Assembly (NCBI GenBank): GCA_016801845.1
Contig: CM028908.1
Coordinates: 23,070,047 to 23,134,046 of the forward strand
Source: Polydactylus sextarius
Taxonomy: Eukaryota; Chordata; Actinopteri; Polynemidae
Length of the DNA: 64,000 nt
Direction of reading: 5' to 3'
In this document: positions 11,493 through 24,150 of the stretch, in pieces
Layout of the letters: each line of letters begins with the position of its first letter
Position numbering within the stretch: position 1 is the stretch's first letter
Notes under the pieces: model-generated
The model's input: only the letters and a program-made list of their open reading frames with translations
What the model was told of the DNA's origin: nothing
The model's database searches: none
Position numbers and translations under genes: made by a program

Positions 11493-11900
11493 TTTGCAGG
11501 AATACTGTAGAGGTTAAGGATGTAAGAAAAAAAAGGGGGGAGGGAGAGAAGGAAAAAAAGCACAAGAAGGGAGAAAAAAAAAAAAAAGAAATATAGATTC
11601 CCGCTCTGCAAAACACCAAGGGGGGGGAGGAACGAGACTGACGCACAACTCCGCCGTCCGAGCTAGCGCCTGAAAATAAAAGTACTACAGCGACTTGTCC
11701 TCCAAACGCAAATATTCTTATTTTTTTTTACCTTCAGCTACTCAAAATGGTGAATAAAACAAACTGAAACTGCAGCCTATGTGCAACCAAACACGCGGCC
11801 TTGAGGGGTGGGTCCTCCACGAGAAGCACCGCCCTCGCGAGGCCCTGAGAGGAGCAGCGTGTGGATGCGCTTCTCCCATTGGTTGATTTAAACAGTAAGA
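11493..11900 (-). promoter_or_regulatory. nucks1: nucks1 5' UTR and promoter region
   Basis: Upstream of the ATG, CpG density rises through about 11640-11850. A palindromic CCTCGCGAGG lies at 11833-11842, similar to the TCTCGCGAGA element of TATA-less housekeeping promoters. On the minus strand a CCAAT box (plus ATTGG) lies at 11878-11882, about 390 bp upstream of the ATG. No TATA box is evident. The transcription start cannot be placed from sequence alone. Confidence 0.55.
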
Positions 11901-11999
11901 TTGAGTTTTTATTAGTCGCTTTGTGTGTTCGTCAAAACACTTTTAACATACAGTTCCCCGCCTCCGATAGCAGGCTCGGTTGAATTAGCACGTAAGAAA

Positions 12000-13880
12000 A
12001 CAAAAAGAGGGCCTCAGGTTGGATGCAAACATTCAATTCAGTGAGTGTCCCAAAAGACCATAAAGCAACATTGCAATTAGAAGTTGCAACGTGCACGAAG
12101 GTCGTGCATATATGATGATTGAGTGCAACATATTTGAGGAATCATATTAACTGTGCTGTTGCTGGTAGTGGTGCTGGTGGAGGTGGTGGTGGGGGAGACT
12201 AGCCTTCTTTTTCACCTGGCAGACTACTGCAGCATGAGGTGCAGGCTGCAAACATTAGAGCTGTAAAAGCCTACAACATTACACTGGTCATGCATTTATT
12301 ATCAGTGAAGTTAGGCTTTATTCTAATTATTATAAATAATAATAATAATAATAATCGGACTGTAATGGGAATATATAACTACACTCAAATGATAAATTCC
12401 CTTTAGTCCTTATGGGGAAAAAAAAACAGTGGACTTGTTATCTTATTCTCATTTAGGATAAACTTGTATTTTCATTTGGTCTGAAAAAGGTGAAACCCCG
12501 TCACTGCTCTGGGTTTAATTTAGCTTATCTCATACTCTGGTATGAAAGGTGAACTTTATAATTAATATATAGTTCTGCACAATATATATGTATTTAAAAA
12601 AAAAAAATCTCCAAAGCAGGATAAATGTTAACATTTTTGTCTTTTTTTTCTGAATTGAACTACAGGTGATCAGTTTTGTCTATCAGATGTAAATCTGTAG
12701 TTGAATCGTGGTTTAAAAAATGACCGCTTGTTGTTTGCTGTGTCTGCTTCAAGGATGTATTCATAAATATTGCTTCAATATTGCTTTTGTATGAGTAACT
12801 ACAATCTCTATTGTCTTTTTTAAAACCATTTCCTCTGTGGTTCTGATTGGCTGGCAGCTGTTCATCACAATTATAGATCAAAACAAAGAAACCACAGTTA
12901 TAAACATGACTACACACATTATACACATATACACAGGATGAACCAGCACCACATGTCACAGCTTTTAAAGACATAGTTCATTTGTAAATGCTTGTCTCTA
13001 GATGGAGTTTTGTCAAATCTATTTACAGAAATCAACTCATACATGTCTGTTTTCAGTGTACGGACCTTTGACACTATTCAACTTTGTTTTTAATATTATT
13101 ATTATCTACAAACTCATGCGGTATTTAGACGCAGGCTCATGACACGAAGAATACATGTGCTAAAATGTGAATGTTAATTGTTCATGATCCAGTTCCCCCC
13201 AAGGTACAAAAATAAAGCCAAAATATCTAATGCATGGAATAGAAGAATACAGCTTGATTATCAAAGTCTGATCCATACAACTACCTAATAAAATGCTGGT
13301 AAATTTCAGCAGTAAATCTTACCAAATCAGAAAAGTTAAGACCTGAACATACATCAGTGTGATAAGATCTACCCAGTGTACTGTGATGTTTTGAATTGGC
13401 CCGTGTCCTATCCGTTAACATGGAGTTTTATCATCTATACTACAGCTGGGGACAGTTTTTATTACTGTCACTGGTCATAACAACACCCCAGTCTGTACAT
13501 TAAAGTGTCTGTGAGTAAAATCCAGACCCACAGATTGACATCATCAGTGTGTGAGACTGTACAGAACCGCTGCATTATAGAACATGTAAAACACTACATA
13601 AAAGTTTGCACGGTGAAACTAGAATCTTGTCTGCTTGACCAGAAACCTGGTTCAATAACCCACATCTATTCTGGCTCCATCATCAGACCCTGAAACTTTA
13701 CAGGGTTGTCTGTATAACAATAATAGGATATATTTTTTGAAAGATATACTATACATGGTCCTAATATGAGCCAGTGTTTTGTGAAGCACATTTTTAACAA
13801 AGTGCAATTACATATAAAGACACAAATAGCAGAAAAGTCACAAAAGTCAATCGCTGTTGAGCCTCCATTGATTTATCAAG
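12000..13880. other. Intergenic, no gene seen
   Basis: AT-rich DNA upstream of nucks1. A (AAT)n tract lies at 12332-12354 and a GGT-rich tract at 12166-12197. The frames 12660-12974 and 13505-13693 do not resemble proteins. Confidence 0.55.
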
Positions 13881-13892
13881 CCAATTGTGTCT

Positions 13893-14035
13893 GTCTGTGG
13901 TCACATGGAGGTGTAACGATACAACTTCTATACTTTATAGAGACAGAACAGATAAGGAGAGTTGTTAAAGTTATTTACCAGGTAAGTTGTGAACATATGG
14001 ATCTGTTGCTTGATTCCAGTTGTTGGTTTTGGTTA
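13893..14035 (+). repeat. Dispersed repeat family, copy A
   Basis: It shares an ordered set of blocks with 44166-44322 and 54218-54340: ctgtctgtgg, a tagagacagaaca-like block, caggtaagttgtgaa, a ggatctgttgcttgattcc-like block and a GTTG-rich tail. The copies are decayed. No terminal repeats or coding sequence were recognised. Confidence 0.5.
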
Positions 14036-14757
14036 TGGTTGTTATTGTAGTTTGAAAAGTACAAATAACTGATTATGTAAAAATAAAAACTGTCACAATG
14101 TCTTGAACCTTTTAACTTAACCAAAACTTTCATTATACAAATAACAATAACTGCTGTGAAAACATTATTATTTTAATTAACCACTTTTGTCATCCATTCT
14201 GTTTGATTCTTTTTAGTTGCTATTGTTGTCAAGACTTATTAGCTACTTACACATAAACATTATCAGAGTCACATGCAGGGCTTTTTGTCACTTTTGAAGC
14301 TGAAATTGAAATTGAAATAAACAAATCTAGTTACATTTAGATTTGTGCTGCACTGCAACAATCTTTTGTCTTTTGTCGTTGTTGAAAATTCCAGCTGAGC
14401 GCTGGAGTGACTGTGTGGAAGTAACCTTTGTGTTTTTCTTTTTTCTTTTTTTTGCTCATTGAATTTCAGGTCCACCCACACATGTGGTGAGTTTCAGTCG
14501 GTTGTGACCAACGCTCGGCTGTGCTGAGGACTTGTTTTGGAATGTCAGTCACTCCCATCGTGCCGCATGTGTCTTTGTGTTGATATTAAAGTGTCAGACA
14601 TGTTGTAAAGTTTGTTGAATCCGGATCAGGATGTAAGATGTCGCTCTGTGTTTTGTCAGTCGTGTGTAATGATGATGATGAGAAACTGTTAACATGCACG
14701 ACTCATCTCTCTCTCTCTTTCTCTCTTCATCTTGCTTCTTCCACATCAGACAGAATT

Positions 14758-14782
14758 CAGCATCATCCCTGGGATGATGCTG
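14758..14782. repeat. Perfect hairpin, 12-bp arms, 1-nt loop
   Basis: cagcatcatccc, then t, then gggatgatgctg. This is nearly a perfect palindrome in otherwise unremarkable intergenic DNA. Confidence 0.8.
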
Positions 14783-15660
14783 TAGTGGGGAGCAGGTGTG
14801 TTGCTATGGAAACCAGGGAGGTGACTCTCGCCTCCCTCTTCATCACAGTTGAGTCTGGACCATTCATCAGTCCCAGCGCTGTGTTGTGTTCCTCAGCCTC
14901 AGCAACTATAGACAAGTCAAAGTCCTTGAACAGCCGACATTTTCATATTACACTTAAATGTGTCACTAGTGTGTCGTTGTCTGACGGGCGCTGAATAACC
15001 ACTGACCTGCTGTTAATTACTTGACAGTGAAGCTGCATTAAACTCAGAGATGATTGTTGTTTAATCCTCTCATATCCTCATCTCATGTCCAGATGATGAG
15101 GTGTGAAAAAATTTGACTCACACCTCTGATAAAATGTTGAGCCACAGACAGAAATGAAGAGCTGCCAGCGCCCAGCACCATCTCATCATCTGTGTAGCAC
15201 TGCCCCCTTTTGGCTCATGTCATAAACTGCACTGCAGCAAGAGAAAATGCCCACAAACGTGACCGAGTCTTATTCACATTTTCTTTTTTTAAAAGTTTGT
15301 ACATAGAGATTGATGACAGTGGAAGACGAAACATCGTTTCCACCGGAAAAACAAGTTTTTTTTTCAAAACATATGTCTTACTTTGTTGTTTTAATAAGGT
15401 GGAGGTTGAATGTCATACAGAAAGGCTGTTTTGTGTAAGCATCCACTATGTTGGCATTTCCACACTTCTACTAGGAATTAGACAGATAAACGATCTTCAC
15501 TCTTGGTTGGTTTCTTTGTTGTCATGGTTGCAGGTCGCAGGCTGATGAACTCTCCCTCTGCACCCAACCTTAACTCTTTGTTAAGACTGAAAACATTCAC
15601 TTATTATTATTCATTACTAAATCCCAGTGTTGTTTTTAAGTACCTGAAAGTCTCATTAGG

Positions 15661-16115
15661 GTAGAAGCACAAATACTAGAGCAGAGATACAGACACTAGA
15701 GAAGAAATACAAATACTAGAGTAAAAGTACAAATACTCAAACAAAAAAATGACTTTGGTAGAAGTTCAAGTCAGCGACTATAATATTCAAGTAAAAGTCT
15801 TTAAGTATCAAGTATTTACTATACTGAAGTATGACAAGTAATCTATAATTAAATGTACTTGAATGAAAGTAAAAGTACATGTTAATAAAAACAGAAGAAT
15901 ATTATGAAGTTTATTTACTTTAAAACATGGAGCTACAACAATCTTCATAGACAATGTCTTGAGTCTGAACTAAAGAACTAAAGTTGTTCTTTTTTCACTA
16001 CATTTCTGTTTGATATTGATATTGTTGAATTTTCTCCATCATCCACCTTTAAGATGGAGCCTCCATCAACCCTCAAACATGGTGTTGATGGTCTAAACAG
16101 TCACAGGTCGACTTA
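15661..16115 (+). repeat. Long interspersed repeat, copy 1 of an inverted pair
   Basis: Copy 1 begins with tandem units of the type tactagagtaaaagtacaaa and passes through tgactttggtagaagttcaa and a block with agtcttgagtc-like sequence. It ends with cacaggtcgactta. The reverse complement of 18699-19135 follows the same order over about 440 bp with modest divergence. Repeats of the 'agtaaaagtacaaa' type are frequent in teleost genomes; the class is not assigned. Confidence 0.8.
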
Positions 16116-16301
16116 GAGTGAACCGGAGCTGGAGAAAACATCACATTTACACATCAGAGTGAGTAAAAAAGTGAATATGAGTAAAAGTCTGAGGAAAGTT
16201 AGGAAATGTAGCCAAGTAAAGGTGAAAGATGACAGTAAGTAGTTAGCACTAGTTAGTATATGTAACAGTACATATCATCTCACCTGTGTCTTTATAGTTT
16301 G

Positions 16302-16322
16302 TTTTTTTTTTTTTTTTTTTTT
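16302..16322. repeat. Poly-T tract
   Basis: Twenty-one T residues; with copy 1 to its left it could be an insertion boundary, but nothing proves that. Confidence 0.8.
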
Positions 16323-17734
16323 GAGTTGTGTTTATGTTTCTTTCCGATCTCAGCTGATCGTGGGTGACGGTGGTTTGCACCTTTTTTCAGGTCGGTGGTC
16401 AGATGAATGTAAATTCACACTCACGTTCACACTCATAGTTTTTCCAACAATCCTGTAAATGTTGACCTTGATATTGACTTTTGACCTTGACCTGTGTCAG
16501 TGTGTGTTAATCTGCTTATTAAAACCTAATTAATAATAGATAACTGACGTGATAGCTATTCAATAGACTTTATTGTGATATTCTCATGTTGTTGTTTTTT
16601 TTTTTTAACAGTTCAACAGTTTTACTTAATAGTTGTGAATATATGTATATGTATAAGTACAAAGGTGCCCAACCACACACTGCTTTTACCAAAGGATAAT
16701 ATTTATCTTATAATCTCACGACATTAAGTATGACAGAGTATTAATCCACATCGCAGACTTAGAGATCTTGTTGTTATATTTGATCAAACCTTATTTTTGA
16801 CCATCACATGAAGAAACTGGGCCCAGTCTTGGTTTTTTTGCAACTTAGAGAACATGAGAATAAAATACGAAGCGTTAAAAAGTGTTAAAAGAAGATTGGA
16901 GACTCAGTGTACAGAGGACAGACTTTAACTCAGTCTTTCATAGAGTTGGACACTGTGGCAGCATGAAGGTCGACCACAGGAGTTTGGAGTTGTATAAAAA
17001 TAAGGTCAAGTTGGGAAATGAAAGAAGACCTTTACATCTCCAAGAGCTGATTAGTGACTTACTAACAACCTACAGCTTTCTACATTTCCTGACATTTCCT
17101 GAAATTTCCAACCTGCCACAACAACTACTGCTGTCTGTTTATAGCAGCTCCATTGATAATGTATTGACTCGTGGGATTGTGACGTCGTGAGGCAGCAGTT
17201 GTGTCTGACAGGAAACACAACAAAGAAAATTACAAACACTCGTCCACCTGTCCCAAACCTCTCGCTGCTTAAAAACAGACGTTGTCGTCCTAGAAAGACA
17301 CTTCTCACCTTGTCCATCAGCTGTTTGACTCACTGCCCCCAGAGAAACAGAGCAGATCAATCACAGAATGAACGACTTCTACCACAAAACCATCAACACG
17401 CTGAACACTGAGCCACAAACACCTCAGGTAAAAAATCTCCTCACTTTATCTGCAATATTCTGATTCCAATTTTCATGTGTAATATTCTCATCTCTGAATA
17501 TGTTTGTACTTGAACCGGTGTGTGAATTTACAATTAAATTATTTAATTTATCTTTGTCTTTTTTTATGCCACAACCACAACTTTCTTCCCTTGTTATTGT
17601 CCCTTATTACATTGAACAACACCATGTTCCAGTTTCATGATGTGCTCTTGTTATAGTTTTGTAAATATTCAATAAAAGTTTTAGAGCATGAGAGAAAAAA
17701 AAAAGACATTTTGCCAAAATCAGTTCAACCTTGC

Positions 17735-18000
17735 CGAAAAGCATCGTAGAGCAAATGATCCGTACCCTCATCCTCTTCGGTCTGGACGACTGTAATTCTT
17801 TTGTTCTCTCGTTTCAGCTTCATGACTTCAGCTGGTTCAGATGCAGTAGTCAGACTGTTGGTGAATAGTGAATAAAGACAATAAACCGGACATGTCTTTA
17901 CTATGTGTTTACAGTCGTTATAATTGTGCAGCACTTTGTTCCTGCTGTTTTGAAAAGTTCTATATGAAACGTTTTATTATTTATATAGTGTTACTGTTAT
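17735..18000 (+). mobile_element. L2-type LINE 3' end, truncated and decayed
   Basis: The plus strand reads LILFGLDDCNSFVLS, matching the conserved LILSRLDYCNSLL block near the C-terminus of L2/CR1-type reverse transcriptases. About 150 bp later comes an end typical of these elements, tgcagcactttgttcctgct followed by a ctatatgaaacg motif. The block LDDCNS has Asp for the usual Tyr. Only the last few hundred base pairs remain. Confidence 0.6.
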
Positions 18001-18698
18001 TAATATTCAAGATCTTTCTTTATATCATTTGTTTGATATGAGCTGGGAGTTTTAGTCGTCTGATGGTTACAGGATCTACCACTGAAATTCAGCACAAAAT
18101 TATAAAACTCGATCCTTTTTTCTCAATCAAAGAGAAGTTGCCTCTTAAGTCAGGAACCATATACTACTTGGGGCCCAAATTGCCCTCGTGTGAATGGACA
18201 TGTGTGCTGTGCAAAAGTGTTTGACAATGAAAAACAGGCAGTGGGAGGGGTTGGAGGAGGTATCTCAGTATGTTGGAGGCTCTGCAGATGGAGCAGTGGT
18301 GGGAAATGTCCAGAAACAGCAGCGAGGCATCACTTTATTACATTATTATATGGTTTTCAGGTTAATGTGGAGCCAGGATCCCTTCAGGGATCAATCTCAT
18401 TCTGATTGTGATTAATGTAAAATGATAAGATGAAAACTAATTAATAAAAAGTCTGGCTGAGATTATGCACAATGTAACTGTATTGGGATTAGAAACAGTC
18501 AAAAGTGGCATCAAATGGAAATATTCGAATGAAACAGAAGCATCTAAAATTGTACTTGTGCAGTACTTGGGTAAATAGACTCACTCTTATATGTAGGTCA
18601 ATTATATCACTTTTCACTATTAATTTCATTATATTTCCTAACTTAATTTCAGACTTTTACTTTGATAAATTTTCAGTGCTCAGTGTCGTTACAAACAT

Positions 18699-19135
18699 TA
18701 AGTCGACCTGTGACTGTTTAAACCATCAACACCATGTTTGAGGGTTGATGGAGGCTCCATCTTAAAGGTGGATGATGGAGAAACTTCAACAATATCAATA
18801 TCAAACAGAAATGTAGTGAAAAAACAACAAGTTTAGTTCTTTAGTTCAGACTCAAGACATTGTCTATGAAGATTGTTGTAGCTCCATGTTTTAAAGTGCT
18901 GGATAAACTTCATAATATTCTTCTGTTTTTATTAACATGTACTTGTACTTTTACTTTTAACACTTCAGTACATTTAATTATAGATTACTTGTCATACTTA
19001 AGTACAGTAAATACTAGATACTTTAAGACTTTTACTTGAGTATCATTCTAGTTGTTGACTTGAACTTCTACCAAAGTCATTTTTTGTTCGAGTATCTGTA
19101 CTTTTACTCTAGTGTCTGTACTTCTGCTCTAGTGA
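18699..19135 (-). repeat. Long interspersed repeat, copy 2 of the inverted pair
   Basis: It begins taagtcgacctgtgactgtt, the reverse complement of the end of copy 1, and ends in the same tandem tagagtaaaagtac-type units. The two copies face each other across 2.6 kb. Copy 2 lacks about one tandem unit that copy 1 has. Confidence 0.8.
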
Positions 19136-19329
19136 TGAGATCAGAATCAGCAGAACTCAGACATTTCTGACAACAATTCCTCTTAAACTTCACTATTCCT
19201 TCCAAAAGAGGGCAGTACAGTCCCGTCTTTGTCTCTCAGTGTAGTGGCCCACAAAGCACATGGCTAATTCCAATCAGACACTAGTGGTGGATGCCTGCCG
19301 GCCAAACGTTTGACTCACCAGCCCTGCTC

Positions 19330-19352
19330 TGTGTGTGTGTGTGTGTGTGTGA
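19330..19352. repeat. (GT)n microsatellite
   Basis: Perfect GT units. Confidence 0.9.
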
Positions 19353-19499
19353 ACGTCTGATTAAAACGTCTCTTGACCCGGCTGTGACACCCTCAGTTGG
19401 AAAACTCATTGTTTGACATTGTGCAAACAACCTGCTGATGCTCTGAGAGAGAGAAACAGAAAAAAAAGCAACAGGGTTAAGAACTTCCATAAATGAACC

Positions 19500-20740
19500 T
19501 CCCATTCAAAGGCTTATCGTGCCTCCTGGCACAATGATTGTTCTTACACATCATCCTCCTCCACTTTGGAGTTGATTCCCTCATTTTCTCTGCTCTGTTC
19601 TCAGATGAGTAGCTGCAGGCAACGCTGTAGATAAGTGGAGCAAGAAATACAGAGAGTGTGAGGGTAGATAGACGGAGAGGACTTAATTCTCAACTTGGTG
19701 ATTCATGCAAGGCACGTGCCCTTGTGGAAAATAGTGCGAGATGCACAAACACACAAATAACAAACAAACGGCTTTGGAAATGGTTTTAAATGTTAGGTGA
19801 TAATAAGATAAGTGAACACCAATCTGAGTCTATTAGATCAGCTTGCAACCACCACGATACACACAAATTCTAATTAAAGATATTTACTGGATAATCCACA
19901 GAGCAAACAGTTTCACAGTGGCTCTATGTTTAGTAGAAAGAGTCCTGTGATACGTCCACATACACAGAGAACACCCAGTAAAAATAACACGATGATGAAA
20001 TCTTAGGATCTTTTGGTGTTTCTCCTAAGTTACTGTTGTACAGATAAGAAACACAGTCAAAATCAGCCTCAAGAGTTTTTTGTAAAACACACACACACAC
20101 TCAAAAAAACCCTCCATCTTCCCTGACAGTGACTGACTGACTTGCCCCTCTCTGTCAGAACTTTATCTGTCTTGTATTTTCCATGTCTTTTTGCTGTCTG
20201 AATAAATCTCACCGTCCTGAATGTAAACAGGTCTGAAGGCATCAAGTGCTGCATCATCCTGTTGCTTCATCATCTGAAAATGAAGCAGATTCACCAACTG
20301 CAGACTTTTTATTACAAAGCTGGAAAAAAGGTATGTGGGGCTAATTTTTTTTTTTTTTATCAAACTTTTTTCTTTTTTCTACAGTTTTTATGTAAACTAT
20401 TAATTTATTTTCTGTTAACTTTTTTCATGATCTTTGAATGCTGTCAAACAGATACATTTTCCCCATGTCATTTATTGTATATATTATTCTTGGTAAAACA
20501 AATAAATATATTGTATTCTGTTCTATTGTCTAGTGTTAAAGTTTTAAATAACAACAACAATATGATAATAAATGTAAAATTCATGTAGATTTAAATGGAT
20601 TAAAATGGCTGATTAATTAGCCAAAATGTGCCACAATTGCTCTCACCTAAAAAAACAGAACATAGGTAGAAACACATATCAAAAATTTTAAATATTTAAA
20701 AAATCCTCAGTTTAATTAATACGCAATTTAATCTATGGAG
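19500..20740. other. Intergenic, no gene seen
   Basis: AT-rich DNA with a short (CA)n at 20088-20100 and T-rich tracts at 20344-20400. No protein-like frame. Confidence 0.5.
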
Positions 20741-21019
20741 GCGACCATTTTCCTGCGTGCACAATGCATTCTGGGTAAATTACGTAAACGGTCACCGTCA
20801 GATTAACATTAACAGGTGAGCTAATGGCGCTAAGATAACCTGTCGCTACAGCTAAAAAGGGAAGATAACGCCACATTCACGGCTTTTTGTTGTAGTTTTT
20901 AGTCCAAATGCAACAAGAGAAGAGATGTAAACATTCACAGCTTTGATCATGATGAGAAAAGAAGAAGATAACGGGACTTTGGATCCACAGGTGCTGCTGG
21001 TTAAAAGACAAGATCATAT

Positions 21020-21250
21020 ATCATAGACCGTGGTGAAGTTAGTTTCAGGTTGGATATTCGGTTAATCAACGAATCAGTTTCAGTTCAGCCGTTTAACTGA
21101 AACATCACGTTTGTTTTATAGAATTACACTGTAGAATCCTGATTATACAACAACATGGCGTCCTGTTGTTTGAGTTGACCGAACTCTCTTTATATTATTG
21201 TCTCTGCACTGAATGTGCAACCCGAAACTAACTTCACCACGGTCGATCAT
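21020..21250. repeat. Inverted repeat of about 30 bp around a 167-bp spacer
   Basis: ccgtggtgaagttagtttca in the left arm (21020-21051) has its reverse complement in the right arm (21219-21250), with three or four mismatches outside the core. The surrounding 20740-21420 is GC-richer than its flanks, carries scattered CpGs and may be one DNA transposon, but outer ends were not matched. Confidence 0.65.
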
Positions 21251-22429
21251 AGCGAGTGAAAGACATCAAAGACAAGAGAGAAGCTGGATCAACTCCTGTT
21301 AGGATGTAAGCAACTGTCGAGTCAACTGTCTGTTGTACTGTCTAGTGAACAGAGAGGCGCAACCTTATGACGTCGCTACCCGTAGACGTAAACAACAATA
21401 ACGGCCATTGTATGAATGAAAGAATTTTCAAAAAAGAGAATGAATTAAAACTAAAACATTTAGAGTGTTTTTTCTAGCACATCCATAAAGTTGACACCAA
21501 CGGTAACCTTATAGTATTATGTAGAATCATAATATATCAATATATCAAACTATATATGTGGAAAAATCTATAATTTTTGTGATACCAACATTGTAAAGCA
21601 CATGAAGGGTAGCTAGTGATTTTGTGATAGAGAAGGAGCTAGAAAAACGTGAATGAAGAAAAATTTGTTGTTTAAACAACAGCATATCTCTTATATGGAA
21701 ATATTTTTGGACACAAGAGTAATGACATGTTATAAACACATGTAGTCTATTTATCACAAGGTGTATTGTCATGCCAGTGTTCAGTGATGTTACTGCACAT
21801 CACATATTTTCCTAATATCATGCAGCCCCAATAATATACAAGATGTAGCTGGATTAAATAGCTTTTTTTTAGTGTTTAAAGAAGCTATATATTTGTTTTT
21901 AGCATTGCTCTATAGCGTCTACTGACATTAGCATGCTAACCAGCCCTGGTCCAGCTCATGCCACAATGGCTGAGTTTAGCATCAGCAAAGAATTTTAATC
22001 AGCATTTCTGGGTTCCAGCTTTTTACTTGTGAAGATTTTCAGCTGTGTTATTACATATTTGTCAGTAAATTAAATATTTTTGTGCTCTTGGTTGTAGATT
22101 AGATAAGGGATTTTAAGCGGACTCACTGTATGTGCCTATTATGAACATGTAAAACGGTTATTACATCATGATTTAGCAGTAGGATGAGGCATATTCTGAT
22201 CTATAATGTTAGAAAAATCCCTTCTTACTGCTCTCCAACACACACAGACTTCCTCTTATTGTGGATATATGTTGGAATTTGACTGATGCTCGTCTGGTCT
22301 CTATCATATCCTCTCTGATGTGGTTCGCCGGCTCTGTCCTCAGTAAAGCCTCTCAGCGCGGCGCTGGTTAAGCTTTTCTTTGAGATGTGAAGGTCAGCTA
22401 ATATCTAAATGGGTCTAGACTTTTGAAAC

Positions 22430-22520
22430 GCTGCATCATTCACACAGCGGCGGCAGCAGCAGCAGTGGCGTCGGCGGCGGCTCCTGGCTGCTTTTAGTGG
22501 GTCGGCCTGAGGTGGCGCCG
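22430..22520. other. GC-rich CGG/CAG patch
   Basis: A short island of cggcggcagcagcagcagtg type. No splice-bounded coding frame could be justified. Confidence 0.4.
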
Positions 22521-23037
22521 AAGCAAAACAAACAGAGGAAACATAATGAAGGAGCTAAAATGGTGCTGATTTCACAGAGGAGTGGAAACCAGTGCAAACA
22601 TGGAAATTGTAAACAAAACGAAAGATGAAACAGTTTGACTGAAGGTTGGTTATCAGTTCTTGCTGTGAGAGTATCCCAACATTATGTTGTGGGTTTAAAG
22701 GTTTGAATAAAAGTGAGCGTGAGGCGAGAGCTCAGTGTACTTGACAATTCCCTCCTCTCTCCCCGAACAGAGATGTGCTGACAGTCATACGGCTTGAAAT
22801 GTAAATAGGTCTAACATTAGCATTCAACCGCCATCTCATACACTGGTTTGGTGTGTGTCCATGTGTGTGTATGTGTGTGTATAGGCTGGAGGGGCAGAAG
22901 GGAATTGGAGTATTTGATCAGACTCTCTTCGGTTTTGTGCGAGCATCAGTAGCAGGAGTTCATCCACGGGACAGTCAGTACCACTGAGTACATCAGCTTC
23001 ATTTGCAGTGTTTGCAGTCAGATTTTGGAAATCATAC

Positions 23038-23215
23038 TTGTGTGTGTGTGTGTGCGTCAGTCAGTATTTGTGTGTTTGTAAGCCCCAGCATCTGTCTCTT
23101 TACACATGATGCTTCTCCATCCCACAACGTGGAAACAGAAAGCTGTGAAACTCCTACTCTTTTTGAGTGTGTGTGTGTAAGTGTTTGTGTGTGTGTGTGT
23201 GTGTGTGAGTGTGTA
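23038..23215. repeat. Two (GT)n arrays
   Basis: GT runs at 23038-23055 and about 23169-23215; they generate long spurious frames on both strands. Confidence 0.9.
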
Positions 23216-23869
23216 TCCGTGTATCTTTGTCTGCCACATTCACCGGTAAGTGAACCCTTGTCCCTGAAAATCCAAATGACACAGTAAACTGCTCCTGTCA
23301 TCCATAAATCCCAGCAATTATCCAGACACACAAAAACACACACACATATATAAACACATGAGCAGATATTTTGAGTTCGTCGACATTTTCGATGTTTGTG
23401 CGTTAATCTGGCACCTTTTTATGCGACTTGGCAGGGAGCAAAGAAAAAAAGAAGAGGAGGAAGAAGGATGTAGGAGTTTTTTCAAACTCAAGGCCAGACG
23501 TGATAGAAGACGTGTTGAAGCTATAAATCCTTTAAAAACTGTTTAAATGAACTTAAATCACACCAAGAGAAGAATTTAATCACAATCTCAATCTCTTTCA
23601 CAATCTCTTTTTATTAAGGTTCAGGTTGTCTATGGAGTTTGCTGATGTGTTAAGACACAACTACTTTGTACAAGGATTTTATCAGGCTGCTTACAAAGCA
23701 TCTGAGGGGAAATACTCACATATAGACTTTATATTATTAACTTGAGGTGGTAACCAACTTACCTTGAAATGTGGGTTTCTATATAAACAAAATCAGGACC
23801 TACAGGGATGAATTTGAAAAAGGTGGGAGATTGATAAGCCAGTTTGTGATGCCAAGGTCTGACCATCCA

Positions 23870-24150
23870 GGCCGGCCGCCTGACGGATGATGCACTGCAA
23901 CCTAAAGCCCACAGGGTGGTATCTCCATGTAACTTGTCTGGACTGTGCCCAATCAGGCCCCACGGGTAAAGGCTTGGTCACCAGGTGCTTGCCAGCGAGT
24001 CCAATGCCCCCCAGGCGAGGTGGTGTTAGCTTTGAACCTTAATCTGGCCTATCCCCTGGAACCGGTTTGCCTGTCGAGACCAAGAGTTAATGCCCCAGAC
24101 AACACAGGATCCAGGATCACGCTGACACACAAATCCCCTCCACCACTTTA
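23870..24150. repeat. GC-rich tract, suspected old transposon fragment
   Basis: A block of higher GC than its flanks containing caggccggccgcctgacgga and ggtcaccaggtgcttgccag. It has sharp compositional edges and no credible exon structure. Transposon origin is a guess from composition and phrasing similar to fish retroelements. Confidence 0.3.
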
